Below are positions 31,703 to 43,324 of a DNA stretch of 64,000 bases, piece by piece (position 1 is the stretch's first letter; each line of letters starts with the position of its first letter). The position numbers and the translations under genes were made by a program. Source of the DNA: Blattamonas nauphoetae (Eukaryota; Preaxostyla; Oxymonadida); the NCBI GenBank assembly GCA_033064195.1, contig JARBJD010000254.1, positions 1-64,000 of the forward strand, given 5' to 3'. The notes beneath the pieces are model-generated. The model saw only the letters and a program-made list of their open reading frames with translations. It had not been told where the DNA came from and made no database searches.

Positions 31703-31746
31703 CAGTCATGGACAAAAGTTCCTGGCACCCCCAGTCCAGGAACTTT
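31703..31746 (+). repeat. Short palindromic remnant of a CAGTCA-type transposon end
   Basis: CAGTCATGGACAAAAGTTCC matches the first 17 bases of the foldback element at 15,741 with one change. Arms AAAGTTCCTGG (31,715-31,725) and complement (31,736-31,746) surround a 10-base loop. It looks like an internally deleted mini-copy of the same terminal family. Just downstream the decamer GGCAGTCCGC occurs three times (31,778; 31,800; 31,824). Confidence 0.5.
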
Positions 31747-32227
31747 CACCAGTCACCTTTGTTTGGGGATTACTGGAGGCAGTCCGCATCATGACTAACG
31801 GCAGTCCGCTTTTTTGTGCAAGCGGCAGTCCGCTCTGTGTTATTTTCGTTGATTTCTTCATTTTTTAGTTTCTTAATCCATCAAAAGGTGTCCCAATAAT
31901 TTTGAAAAGAGCCAAAACACTATGGTATGTTTCACAAATCTGAAAGTTGTCCGCTGAATGTCACAATTTTGTTTGTGGAGTGAGTTGTTTTTGAGATGAC
32001 GTCAGAGAGACGATCAACACCTGAATCACTTGTTCTGCCCGATTTTTATCCAAAAGTGAGATCCTTGAATTAAAAACTGTGAAGTGGACAATATCGGTTG
32101 AATGCGAATGTGGTGCGTACGAATGGATTTGTTGTGACGCAGCATTCTAGTCAGCTGGTTTTGAGTGATTCCACCGGGGATGAGGGAGCAGTAGTGGGAG
32201 GGGGCACCAAATCAGTCTATTATCGCC
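31747..32227. other. Intergenic, no gene seen
   Basis: Holds the three GGCAGTCCGC units and A/T-rich DNA upstream of the DDE-type gene. No promoter motif can be named. Confidence 0.4.
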
Positions 32228-34239
32228 ATGTCTGTGCCACTAAATAAAATTGGAAGAGTTCAACGCAGTCGCCTTACGAAAAGCGCATTCGAGGCGATCA
32301 AAGCCATCTGGTCGCATGATCCATGCGACCTGATCCATCACCTCGTAACCAGGTCTTGCTGGTGTCCGACGGTGATGGAAAGGATAAATGGTGTTCATGA
32401 TGGTCTGCTCTTTCATATCCTTTCATCGAAAAGTTCGACAAATATTTAGAAAAGAGAAAAACATACTGAATGATCTCTTTGAAGTCTGTAAAAAACCACG
32501 AATCGAGGCGATCGATGTCGAATCTGTGTTATGCGCCCATTTTGGATTTCAGAAACTTTGTGATAATGGGTATCCGAAGTCGAGAAGTCGGTTCAAGGCA
32601 GCACAAATTCACTACAAGAAAGGAATCCACAAAAGAATGAAAAATACACATCCGCCACCGTCAAAATCGAAATTATCTCAGAAAGAGATGGAGTTATTTC
32701 GATCATTCATACTTGACAATTCCACAGAAAGCTGCACAAGCCAGACGCAACCGACCAAGAATGTCGAATCATGGATGCACGGGAGGGTCTTAACAAAGAT
32801 CAAATCGGTATTGTGGCAAAAATGGTTCAAGAAACAGCCATCAAAATGTCATACAATACATTCTGTGACCTAACAAGAGGGATCAAGTACCCTAAAAAGA
32901 GAACTGATGTGTGTCCAGACTGCATGAGGTTGAATGAAGCCCAGAAAGAGTTTAAGCATCTAGAAGAGGATAATGAGACAAAAAAGGAAGAGATCATGAC
33001 TGAGATTCTAGCATTGGAACGTCATCTGGTGGGAGCTGAGGATCAAAGGAGAGCGATAAAGGAAATACAAGCAAACCTCGTTCAAGGGGAATTCCTGATT
33101 ATTGCTGACTTTAAAGAGAACTGGAAAGTTCCCATTGGCGGTGACGAATCTCAGCAGGATTGGTTCCACAAGCAACAACTTACGGATCTTGGAATGGTTG
33201 TGTTTACAAAGGATGAACAAGGAAAAGAAGACAAACGAGTCTTTCATTTCATTTCCGAGATTCTGAATCACAACGCTGCATTTGTGATCGAGGCTTTGGA
33301 GGTCCTTATGGAGAAATCTCACTTTGATCGAGCCCACAAAATCAATTTTGTTTCCGACTGCGGCCCCCATTTCAAAAACAAACAGCTGCTCTGCTACATC
33401 CTTTCAGATATACCAACTCTGGATCAGTCAGTGTCAACCGTTGTCCACTTCTACTACGAACACCATGGGAAAAATATCTGTGACGCTGAATTTGGCTCCA
33501 TGGTTCGCACCTTGAAAGAATATCCACCAGATTCGACCCTTTCCACAATCTCTGACTTCGTGAATTACTTTAGGATCGAGAATGAAAAACGTAAGACTCG
33601 GCACATTGAGTACATCCATTTCTCGCCAACCTTCCCCGGCGAGGTTCCACAGATCGAGTTTGATGGGGTATCAAAATACCTCTCTTTCAGAATCACAGAC
33701 AAACATCTCTTTGCAAGTACATCTGCCTCCATTGATGAAAACGAATGGATTGAGCTGAAATATCAATATATGAAGGTAGTTCATACTTTTGAAGTGAAAA
33801 GATGGCATGAACAACTCCTTGCGAAGAGACATGCAACTTCTCCTCAGAAGATACAGAGATGGACGGAACGATTTCAGGATTTCACACAAGGATCGTGTAA
33901 ACGAAAGCCAGAAGGAGATAATCGAACCATGGTGTGCCTCTAATTGTTTTTATCCTTCAGGTTGGTGATGACAATGAATTTAAGGACGAACCGATCATTC
34001 CAATCAAAAGATCGAGATCCACAAAAATACCGTCGGAGAAAGCTGAACCCAGATGGAAGAGGACTCCCAAACCTCGGAATACGACGGAACTATATCTGAT
34101 TGATGTGGATCTTGAACAATATGAAGACAAAAGCGAAACCACAAGCTCAAAAAAGAGCAACCAAGGAGAAAAGGTCCCTCTGAGAACACCATTAAGCCGT
34201 GAGGAGTACGAAAAGATGCTCAGAGATGGAGTATTATAA
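32228..34239 (+). CDS. DDE transposase-like protein with three micro-introns
   Basis: Exons 32,228-32,402, 32,434-32,692, 32,728-33,931 and 33,961-34,239 give one uninterrupted 638-residue protein; the introns are 31, 35 and 29 nt, all GT...AG, and each removal closes the frame. An N-terminal helical part, a CPDCMRLNEA zinc knuckle, a coiled coil, then a catalytic-type core: FLIIADFKENW (first Asp), NFVSDCGPHFKN (second Asp) and FYYEHHGKNICDAEFG (candidate acidic third residue). A Lys/Arg-rich tail follows. The SDCGPHF ... EHHGK pattern belongs to a transposase-like group I have seen in protists and fungi but cannot name surely. It ends 21 bp before transposon copy 2, whose ends are unlike any repeat found upstream of this gene. 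Either an intron-bearing transposase or a domesticated host gene. Confidence 0.75.
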
Positions 34240-34260
34240 GTTCAATGGTATCCTTAACTA

Positions 34261-36216
34261 GGCTTGTCTGACCGGCACTGACCGGTCAGTTTTCACCGAA
34301 AAGTACTGACGGTCACTGACCGGAGAAATATCAGAAACCATAATCCAAAGTTACCATTTCTCCGGAGTGGAAAATTATTAAGTTGAAAAGAGAATGAGTT
34401 TCAGTGTCTTTTCTTCTAGATTTGATTTGATTATATCCTTTTTATTGTTATTCAGCTGTTTCAGATTCTTTTTCGTCTGATGACACCGATCGAACCCATA
34501 CAGTCACGAACTTCAATCTCAAACAGCAGAGATGTGACAACATCTGCACCTTTGCAAAAGCTTCCCAGCTTCACACACATCAGTATCGTTTTGAGAACAA
34601 AAGAAAGGGGTTTGGGTTGGTTTTCTCCAACCTTAAAGATGAAAACACTCTCAGAAAGGATCTCCATCCAGATGGTGAATTGAAAGATATCACATCAACC
34701 AAGAAAGCGCCGGAAGTGAAAAGAAATGTGGAAAGTGAAATTTTTGTCACCTTGTTTCTCAGAATCATGTTGTTTATTGTGGACGAAGGATTTGACAGAC
34801 TGTCGCACTTGTGCGTTCTGTCACTGTTTACGCGACAGCAAGGGTTCCTTTTCGCTCTGATTGTGCGATTGGACAATCGTGCTGACTTTAGCGGATGGAT
34901 GAGTTGGAAACAACGATGATCAAGAAATCATCTCGAAGAATGAGGGAGGGTCCCTTTCGCTGAGCTATTTTGTGTTTGTGCCATCTCAGTAAGCGAGTGC
35001 TGTGAAGCAGAATGGTGTATTTCTGTTGATAGCATCGTGTGTGTCCCGTGGAGAGGATTAAATTGGCAAGATTGTGTCGATCGTGGTGGAGGTGAGGGCA
35101 GGATCAGGAAACCAGAGAATGAGGTTTTCTCTTCGTTCTAGCAGTAAGGAGGACACTCCATTGATTGCTTGTACGCGATGTCGAAGCGGGAAATGGTGAG
35201 GTGCTCGCTTCTTTGGCTGAATGGGGACACAGACAGTGAGATTTAGTTTGCTTGAAGTTCGTCGGAAGGAGATATGATGCTGACGGTGGTGAGAATGGAG
35301 TGGGGGAGGGAGAGAGGGGAGTGAATTGAGAGGCGTTTCCATTTCGAATGTGATCTCGATCAGTCTGGTCTTCTCCTTGAAGATCATGTTAACTTTTCAG
35401 CGATATCTCTTTTTGTTGGTGCCGTGTCGATGTGGTCGCTGTCGCCTCCCCTTCCGTCGTCGTTGAGCATCACTGAATCGCCACGGAGTGCAGCTTGGGG
35501 AGACACAACAACAGAACCCATCCACCATCCAGAATCGATTGTGGTGGATGGAGTGAATGGGAAGGACGAGTCGCTGTGCTGGGTGTCGGCAAGTGAGTGT
35601 GGATCGGTGAGTGGTTTGAGTGTTCGTCTTCCCGCACAATGTGAACGGTCGCTTTTGATGAAAACCGGAACGATGAGCGAATGCACTCCGCAGCATGCTG
35701 GAAACACAATCGAGATTGCTGGAGAAGGAAAGGCTCTGTCGATTCTGGAATCCTCTCAAGTAGATTCACTCCTTTCGATGTCGTCAGAAACTGTCTCGAT
35801 TGAGGATGTTGGATTCACTCAGCATTCGTTGCTGTTGAGCAGATATCGTTTAGAATCGCTGCTCATTCTTATTTAGAATGAATCAATAGAGAACCTTCCG
35901 AGATCTTTTCTGAAGAGAATTGAGAACAAAACAGAAAAAGTGATAAAGAATCATACCAAGTACCTTTGTTCCGCAGAATAGTACAAAACGAGGCGATGAT
36001 GATCTGGACAGGCACAAGGATCATGAAAGTGAGACGAATCGTACAAATAAGTGAAAAAGGCTATCACACGGCTTCCAGTACACAAATCATGACATTACTA
36101 ACTGATTTCTTGCCTGTTTCCCTTAAATATTAAGTATTGTATGGAGAGGTGAGATCTTCCCCTTTGAAAAATTGTCCACTGACACTGACCGCCACTTTCG
36201 GCCGGTCAGACAAGCC
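34261..36216. mobile_element. TA-flanked DNA transposon, copy 2
   Basis: 1,956 bp, ends GGCTTGTCTGACCGGCAC at left and the complement at right (last base 36,216), TA on both sides. Its first ~105 and last ~70 bp match copies 1 and 3. The inside is unlike theirs. Cargo: at 35,424-35,875 (plus) an open frame reading PRSAAWGDTTTEPIHHPES, LCWVSASECGSVSGLSVRLP and later SMSSETVSIEDVGF, in the style of the Ser/Thr-rich surface-protein ectodomains of this organism group. A second scrap at 34,480-34,919 is unrecognised. No transposase. Confidence 0.85.
35424..35875 (+). pseudogene. Captured surface-protein-like fragment in transposon copy 2
   Basis: 150 open codons with the composition of a beta-helix or sushi-like ectodomain (short hydrophobic/Ser-Thr alternation, paired Cys). 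It lacks a signal peptide, membrane helix and kinase part, so it is only a piece of a gene. Likeness to the ectodomain of the receptor-like gene family (one member at 59,447) is an impression, not an alignment. Confidence 0.4.
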
Positions 36217-36234
36217 TAAGTTGGATTCATTTTA

Positions 36235-38228
36235 GGCTTGTCTGACCGGCACTGACCGGTCAGTTTTCATCGAAAAGTACTGACGGTCACTGACCGGAGA
36301 AATTTCGGAACCCACAATCGAGATTTACCATTATTCCGAAGTGAATTCAAGATGAACCGAGAATGAAGTCTTCTTCCTAATTTGTGACCGAAACCAGGAA
36401 CGAGGTACTGAAATTACTCTATTCATGACAATTTCATCACAATCAACAGGAAAGAACGCTCAGACACCTGAAGTTAGAGTGAGAAGAGAAAAAGAGTGAT
36501 CAATGGGTTCGATCCGACTGACTTTTCACCTACAAGTGTTTTCGTGAAAAAATACGAGTTGAAAACAGCTTTTCAATTGGTATGATGACTATTTTTGAAG
36601 TGAGAGAATCGGAAAGCGTGAAAAAACTGCCTCATCTGTCCGGTCGGTCTGTCGGGAGTTAATACCGAAAGGGCGTGCTTGTTCTTGTTTTGGAACGGCC
36701 CAGATTGGATGATTGTGACAAAGAGGTTGGGAAAGAGGGAGAATCTTGATATTGTGACGGCGGATACATGTTTGGCGACTTGGGTGAGATGGTATCGAAT
36801 TCAGATCTCATCATCCCTACAAACTTCGTGATTCTCGGTCAGGACATCAATTTTGATGTTAGTCTCTTCTTTCTGTGGAAGGGCGTTCAGGAATATCAAC
36901 GGGGTGAGTTGGTTGAAAAGTCTGGGTGATTCTTTCTAGAACAGTCCTCATTGAACCTGTAACGTTTCGGGTTCTCGGTTGAATTGTCGAATCAGCTTTT
37001 GCTGTCATCGGCAGCTTCGATGGGAGCTTCTTCTTCCATTTCAGGACTCTGTTCCAGATTTTGGTTGTCATTGAATAATAAAAATCCTAGATTCGACTTA
37101 ACGAGATAATTTGTCGATCTGATACCACTTGACATCGATTTGATGCCAGTTGCTTCAAGGAGGTCATCTTTTGTGCTAATGATTAATGCCCGTTCGGTTG
37201 GGAGTCCCTGCTTCTCGATTTTGACTTTGAAAACGTTTGTCATGACTGGAAGTTTCATGAACATGAGTGAGCACTTCTCTGGATCCACATAACTTCTAAA
37301 TAAAGTGAGAATCAGAGCAGTTACAGAATCCTGGTTTGTGAATCTCTTCAAGTCATGTAAAGTGGATATGGTGGGATCGATTATGAGAAATGGAAGAGTA
37401 GAAGTGACGATGTGCCTGTTGACGGTTCCGACATTCAAATTTTGCTGTTGGGGGAGCCAGGTATGGCAGGTGATAGCTGTGAATGCGTTGGGGAGAACAG
37501 AAGCTTGGGGAGGAATGAGACAGGTTAGTTCTTGCTCAACAGAAGTCAAAAGGTACATAGATCGAGGGGATATGGCCCAGACAATGTGGAAATAGGCCGA
37601 AACGATTGATTCACTAAACCATGCTGGAGGATCACTGACGACATCGAATGGATTGTGCGACTGGAACTCGTTGGAGATACAAGTATATCGCAGGGATAGT
37701 GCTGAAGTTGGATGTTCTTGTTGAGAAATAATGGAAGGAGGGAGAGAAGAGACTGTGTTTGGTTCATGTTCTGTGTCGAGTAAATAAGAGAAGAGCAGAT
37801 GTTCATCGTCACAGTTCACTTTCCAACTAGGCGTTTTTCCTTCAGTAACAGCAGAGACTGATGGTGAGAGCTGTCCAGTTGCGATGAGACACTCTTCCAG
37901 TTCTCCTTTCTGATTTGGGCTTCTTCTTGAACTTTGACCTCTTTTCGTTTCCTTTTGTGATCGACTTTTGCAACTGTGTTTCAAATTCAAGTCTTCGCTT
38001 AAGCCAACTTTCGCGAGACAGCCCAGATCAACCCGTCATTTCTTTCTAAATGCAGAACCACTTGAGAGAAGGCAGCCAAACGATTTCATTCAGCAAATGT
38101 TGACGTTTATATCTTCTAGCGTGCCAGTCTCACGTTCTTAACATGCGGCTTGATGGAGTAGTGAGATCTGACCCTTTGAAGAATTCGACACTGACACTGA
38201 CCGGCACTTTTGGCCGGTCAGACAAGCC
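36235..38228. mobile_element. TA-flanked DNA transposon, copy 3
   Basis: 1,994 bp, same ends and orientation as copy 2 and only 18 bp from it (36,217-36,234, including both TA flanks). The left 105 bp (through TTTACCATTATTCC) and the right end (GATCTGACCCTTTGAA, CCGGCACTTTTGGCCGG) are shared with the other copies. Carries a 332-codon minus-strand frame (36,992-37,990) found in neither other copy. No transposase. Confidence 0.85.
36992..37990 (-). CDS. Cargo open frame of transposon copy 3, unrecognised
   Basis: 332 residues uninterrupted: a Lys/Arg-rich start (KSRSQKETKRGQSSRRSPNQ), a long mixed hydrophobic middle with RSMYLLTSVEQELTCLIPPQ and FLIIDPTISTLHDLKRF, and an acidic end (SPEMEEEAPIEAADDSKS). 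A globular protein by composition, no family recognised. Its intact length despite lying in a non-autonomous transposon means either recent capture or selection. Confidence 0.5.
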   Translation of the reverse strand: MNLKHSCKSRSQKETKRGQSSRRSPNQKGELEECLIATGQLSPSVSAVTEGKTPSWKVNCDDEHLLFSYLLDTEHEPNTVSSLPPSIISQQEHPTSALSLRYTCISNEFQSHNPFDVVSDPPAWFSESIVSAYFHIVWAISPRSMYLLTSVEQELTCLIPPQASVLPNAFTAITCHTWLPQQQNLNVGTVNRHIVTSTLPFLIIDPTISTLHDLKRFTNQDSVTALILTLFRSYVDPEKCSLMFMKLPVMTNVFKVKIEKQGLPTERALIISTKDDLLEATGIKSMSSGIRSTNYLVKSNLGFLLFNDNQNLEQSPEMEEEAPIEAADDSKS

Positions 38229-38230
38229 TA

Positions 38231-38639
38231 ATTCATTTAATACAAATTAAAAAATTCAAAAATAAATTTTCATTCGTGATTTTCTCATTTGAGATCTTCT
38301 GAGACTTCGATCCTCACATCGATGGGTTCGATCAGTCATGTTTGATCAGAGAAAGTACTTCAATGGGACTCGATCCTTTCTTCTCGTTCCTGATGGTTCT
38401 TTACCGTTTGATTTAGGTGTGTTCCGCTTTCTACTTTCTCATTTGTTCTCTTTTCTTTTTTGACATCTCATTCTTGTTCTCGATCATCGACTTTTTTCTG
38501 TCTCCTCTCATTTAGGTACATCACATTGTTTTATGAACGGTGGTTTCATTCCCGACTTGTTTTGAACAGGTTTGCTCCATTTTTGAATTCATTCTTTCCT
38601 AAAACTTACTTATGTACCAACGCCGATCAAACCGAAAGT
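38231..38639. other. A/T-rich non-coding stretch before the satellite
   Basis: No gene. Short pyrimidine-rich stretches with GTAC motifs hint at diverged satellite units. Confidence 0.4.
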
Positions 38640-39960
38640 GGACCTGAAGATCAGGTACACAGATGCGTTTTATCGCTTAAAAGTATGTCTCTCGTGATTT
38701 ACCAAACAGGTATTCTCTTCTTTTTTATTCATCTTTTCATAAAACATCTTCATGTACTCGATCTGTGTGATCATCAAACTCAGGTACACTATTGCGTCTT
38801 ATGACCAGAAAGTGCTGTTCACTGAATATTTGAAACAGGTTTGCTCTCTTTTTTGTATTATCTCTTTATAAGACACAATGACGTACCAGAATTTTCACTT
38901 CACTTTTGACATTCTCTTTTCTGGTACAACACTTCACTTTATCCTCTCATTTTCACTTCATTGTCAGTTTTTTCATTGTCTCTCACTTTTTTACAAAATT
39001 AAAATTTAAAATGACGTGAACAAAATTTTGATCATCATCTTTGCTCAAAAACTTCGTGATTCATCGATAAAATTGTATGCGTTGGTACACCACTTTGTTT
39101 TACTGTCATTCAACTTTCATTTCACCTTTTACACTTCACTACTCTTCGATTTGTGCTCTTCATTTTTCTAAAACACAACGGTGTACCAACAAAACGTGAT
39201 CTGAAGTGATCGTCCAGATCAGGTACACCACTTCACCTTATCGTTTCATTTCACAACTATTTGATTTCAATTCTCTTTTTGATCAAAACAAAGTGGAACA
39301 TTGAACTAAAAATGTGTGATCGTCAAGATAAAAAATGAACTGTAAGATCTGGTACATGAATGTGTTTTATCACTTCAAACCTTGTTTCACTTCACAATTT
39401 TGATCTCATTATTGACATGTTTGCTCTAATCTTTGATAAAACAAAGTGGTGTACCAACGAGACTCAATCTGAAATGATCGGTGAGATCTGGTACATGAAT
39501 GTGTTTTATCGTTTAGTTCTCACTTCAATCATTGTTTTTACTCTTGTTTTCTGAAATTTTGATGAACGCGTTCATAAGGTGAAGTGGTGTACCAACGAAG
39601 TGAGAAAACAATGACTGGAGAGATCTGGTACGTCACTTCACTTTATCGTTGCTAACATTGTTTCACTTCACAATTTTACTCTAATTAGAAACATTTTTGC
39701 CAAACCCGTTCATAAAGTGAAGTGGTGTACCAACGAAATGCGAAAAACAAAGATCGTTCAGATCTGGTACGAGATTTTGTTTTATCGTTTACTTTTCACT
39801 TCACTCACTCTTTTTTCTCTTTGTTTGTGAAATTTTGACGAACCCGTTCATAAGGTGAAGTGGTGTACCAACGGAACGCGAAGGATCAAGATCGTGCAGA
39901 TCTGGTACGTCACTTCACCTTATCGTTTCATTCTCACTTCATTTACATTTTAGTACTCTA
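38640..39960. repeat. Satellite of about 138 bp with built-in inverted arms
   Basis: The marker GATCTGGTAC (or GATCAGGTAC) begins units at 39,217, 39,346, 39,485, 39,622, 39,761 and 39,899: spacings 129, 139, 137, 139, 138. More diverged units run back to about 38,640. Each unit reads GGTAC..ACTTCACCTTATCG near its start and the complement ATAAGGTGAAGTGGTGTACC near its end, so every unit can fold into a stem of ~18 bp closing a ~90-base loop. No coding capacity. Confidence 0.85.
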
Positions 39961-41297
39961 GTTTTGTGAAATTTAGATGAAGATGTTCATCAAACTCAAT
40001 ACTTTCCCACCATTTTCACTATTTCCATTTCACCATTCACTATCATACTTGCCCACTTCATTTTAGCTTCATTCACCTTCATTTGGTCTAATTAAGAGAA
40101 AAAGTCGACGAAAAATGAGTTATTGTGATGTGCTCGTGAGGTGTAGACGGTCGAAAGAATGCTCGTGAGATGACGAAAATGAAGAGGAATGACGAAGAGA
40201 TTGAATGTGAAATGGTGAAAGAAAGATGAGAGAAGAAAGGGGTTGAAGGTGTTTTTGAAGTGACAAACACGGTGAAAACGTGAGATGTTGAAACACGAAA
40301 ATGTGACATTATGGAACAACTATCCGACAAAAGTGTCTCGAAATTTGAGCACAGCTTTGTCGGACAGTGAGAATGAAGGATTTGTGGGAGAAATTCGGGG
40401 CAAAAATTCATATAGTGAAAATGTTGGCGGAAATGATGCGTCAACTGTGTGATGTGAAAAACCGACCCTCCAGAGAGAACTAATGTCACCAGTAAACTCG
40501 AAATCTCAAAAAAGCGTCGCTTGAGTGTGTTTGTGAAGTGGTTGACGTGAAAATCGTTAAAAATGAAAATTGAGAAAAAATTGTGAAAACGATCGAGGTG
40601 TGAAATGGTTCGAACCAAAAGTCGCCAAAAGGCGTTCTTAACCGATCTAATGCTAAAAGGCGTCATAAGAGGACGATTCCTGAGCGAAAGATGATGGAAG
40701 ACAGGGTCCATACCTTATCTCGAAAATTTCGACTCGTAAAAATCCTCAATGGGTCGGATCAAACTTTTTTTCCAAAAAGTGTTTTTTATCGCGAATCTCA
40801 CCTTCTGAAATCGATTTTGTAATTTTAGAAGATGTTTGAGGTGAATTTGAGACATAAAGTAGTGGTTAGTAGCGAAATCTGAAAATCGACTTTTTTGTCA
40901 CTTTTTTGACCACAGTTCGGTACGTAGCTCCACGAATTCTCAACCGATTTTCATCAGGATTGTTTTGATCGACGACTCACATCGTCTCCGACATTTTAGA
41001 CTTTTTTTCGATTTTTTTCGAAGTGGTTCTCAAGTTAGATTCACTTTGTTCGAGTTCAAAAGTGAAAAAACATCGAAAAAAGTGACTACATTTTTAGAAT
41101 ATGACCAAAATTTGCTTCAAAATTGACGCTTAAAATGAGGTCGAAATATTGGACATATTTCTGGAATTTAGGTCAAATATTGGCATCATTGAAATGGCCT
41201 AAATTCCTTTTAATACAAGATTTAGAAATGGTCAATCGGAATTGACTTTCAACTTTGGTTTTCAACGACTATTTCAATCTGGTTCCCAAATCGTCTA
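39961..41297. other. Non-coding stretch after the satellite
   Basis: A 207-codon minus-strand open stretch (40,088-40,711) is Phe/Ser/His-rich, low complexity and without a motif; I take it as chance. Runs of GAAA/TTTT and a repeated AATGGCCTAAATT-like word occur near 41,150-41,230. Nothing else seen. Confidence 0.4.
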
Positions 41298-43324
41298 CTA
41301 TACTACTGCAGCGTAGGTTGAAGAGACGATCGACTTCTTCAAGTTCTCCTCTCCTTTCCCTTCAGCCAGAACGGCCAATGCATAGCGAGAGTTTCCTCCG
41401 TGTAGGGAGTGTGGTATGGAGAGGGCGACGGGGTAGAGATAGAGAAGGATGGCCTGGGAGGTCAGAGGCAGCTCGGATCCTTTGTACATCATCGCCAGAC
41501 AGACAGCCGAGTGGAGGGCACACATGTCGTTCTTGCTTTTCATAAACACGTACTCCTGGTACTGGTGCAGCTGGCTGCTGAACCAGGTCTTCTCAAAAGC
41601 TTGTTGGTGCTTCACCAACATCTTGTACACTTTATCGTCTCTCTTCTTCTCGCGGAAGATGGCGGGGTCTTCGCCAGATAGAGCAACGAAGGCAGACAGG
41701 GTGACACACGCAGTGTCAGCGGCATTCGGATCCTTCGCGTCGAGGTCGTCGACGAGGACATCAACCACACCGGCGTCGATGAGTGTCTTCATCTGCTATA
41801 CCCTTCCGAACGAGAACGAGTGGAGGGCTTCCAGCATGCTGGACGTGACAACCGCGCCTGTCTTGGCGATGGTGGTGATGAGGGTGGTGTGCAGGTTGGA
41901 TGCGATCAGCTTGTCAATGATGTCCACAGCGAGGGCGTTCCCGTCACACAAATCGTGGATGATGGCACAGCACAGCCGGGTCACAGGGTCGGATGGATCG
42001 GCCCGAACATGATCACCACTCTTGGCTTTGGCCTGCTTGAGTGTCTGGATATCGGTGAAGAGGTCTGTTTCGAGAGAGAAGCGGCTTTGGAGTCATGGCT
42101 GGCGAACCTCATGAACATGTACAGTCATTCGAGTGTCGAGCGGAAGTCAGCCAGTTTGGCGATTTGGATGGTCTGAAGCTGACAAGCTTGTTTTGGAGGA
42201 TGGTGCAGGGGAGAGGGAGCTAGTCGAGTGATGTGATTGGCTCTTGTGAGTGGATAGTAGTGGCGAACTTCTTTCCTTCCTGTTGAACAAGGGACTTGAA
42301 CATCTTCTTCCTTCGTTCGCTCCTTATTCTCTTTCGGGTTGGGAGCAGCAGCGAGGGCCTTTTCGACCAACTTCAGGAGCGATGATCATTCAGTCTCGTA
42401 AGAGTCGCACTTCGCTTTCGTACGAGTTGGAATATCGTCCTTAGATTCTATCTCGATTTCACTCAATGCAATGTACAGCAGGGTTTCGCTTGCTTTCTCG
42501 CCGACATCATCGGTGGAGTGGAGAGTCAGGCGGAGGAGAGACTCGCCAGGTTCTTCTCATCGACATGTGTCACTCGTAATTCTGGTATGCATACAGAAAC
42601 AACCTTCGAGACAATTTGGGCCGTGATGAGTGGGATGTTATTGGGGTTCGGGATGGCTATGTTTTGGGTGATGGCAGGATCTGCTTGTTTTGGGATAGGT
42701 GAGCTAAGATTTCCGCGCTCGCTCTCCTGCGCATTCAAGATCTCCATGTCAACGACAACGGTGCTCAACTCAAGCGATCCTTTCCCGAAGACGAAGAAGG
42801 CAGATGTTGTCATCTCTACCCTACAACGAGATGTCTGTGATTCCATCCGACGCGATGGGGATGAAGTGCTCGTCGAGTTTTCCTAAAGTCGTTAATGTGA
42901 CCAAGTTGGACTGCACAACCTCATCTGTCTGTTAGTCACCTCGTTGGGTAGATGTGAACACAAAGTTGGTGCTTTATTTGAACACTTCAATCGTTGTCTT
43001 GACTTCTATCCGAGAGGTGAAGTCAGCATCCACACTTTCTGAGCGAAGTTGCTGCCTTTCATGACCGACACGACGCAATCTGCAGATTCTTTCGAGAGAG
43101 AGGCCTCGGCCGAGGTAATTTTGAGTGCGGGAGTGGGGTTGCAGGAAGGCACGCCCAGAACGAGGCGATCGTTGGGGTGATGGAGGCGATGTAGAGAATG
43201 AATGAGAGTTCATCATCCTCTTTATCCTCCAACTCGATTTTTTTAGATATGTGAATCCGAGATGTAGTGCAAACGGCTCAAAAGTGGAGGGATACTTGCC
43301 AGCAGGAGTTAAAAGTGGTCGCAT
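41298..43324 (-). pseudogene. Armadillo/HEAT-repeat gene, decayed
   Basis: Best part is 41,298-42,080: LFTDIQTLKQAKAKSGDH, RLCCAIIHDLCDGNALAVDI, IASNLHTTLITTIAKTGAVV, LIDAGVVDVLVDDLDAKD, ADTACVTLSAFVALSGED, all typical armadillo helices; one TAG in frame after HSFSFGRV. Further upstream, pieces in other frames (LQTIQIAKLADFRSTLE, then stop; VSVCIPELRVTHVDEKNL; ITSAEASLSKESADCVVSVM) probably belong to the same gene but do not join at clear splice sites. Ends with a hydrophobic helix LTSQAILLYLYPVALSI. Host gene relic. Confidence 0.55.

Noticed and set aside
38640-39960. CRISPR-like array
   Set aside because: Units are 138-bp satellite repeats without unique spacers, in a eukaryotic genome.
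40088-40711. 207-codon minus-strand open stretch
   Set aside because: Low-complexity Phe/Ser/His composition, no motif, next to satellite DNA; taken as chance.
41796-41984. Reassigned TAG (Gln) as in some oxymonads, to explain the in-frame TAG in the armadillo gene
   Set aside because: Intact genes in the window end at normal stops and do not use TAA/TAG internally; the armadillo gene has other damage.
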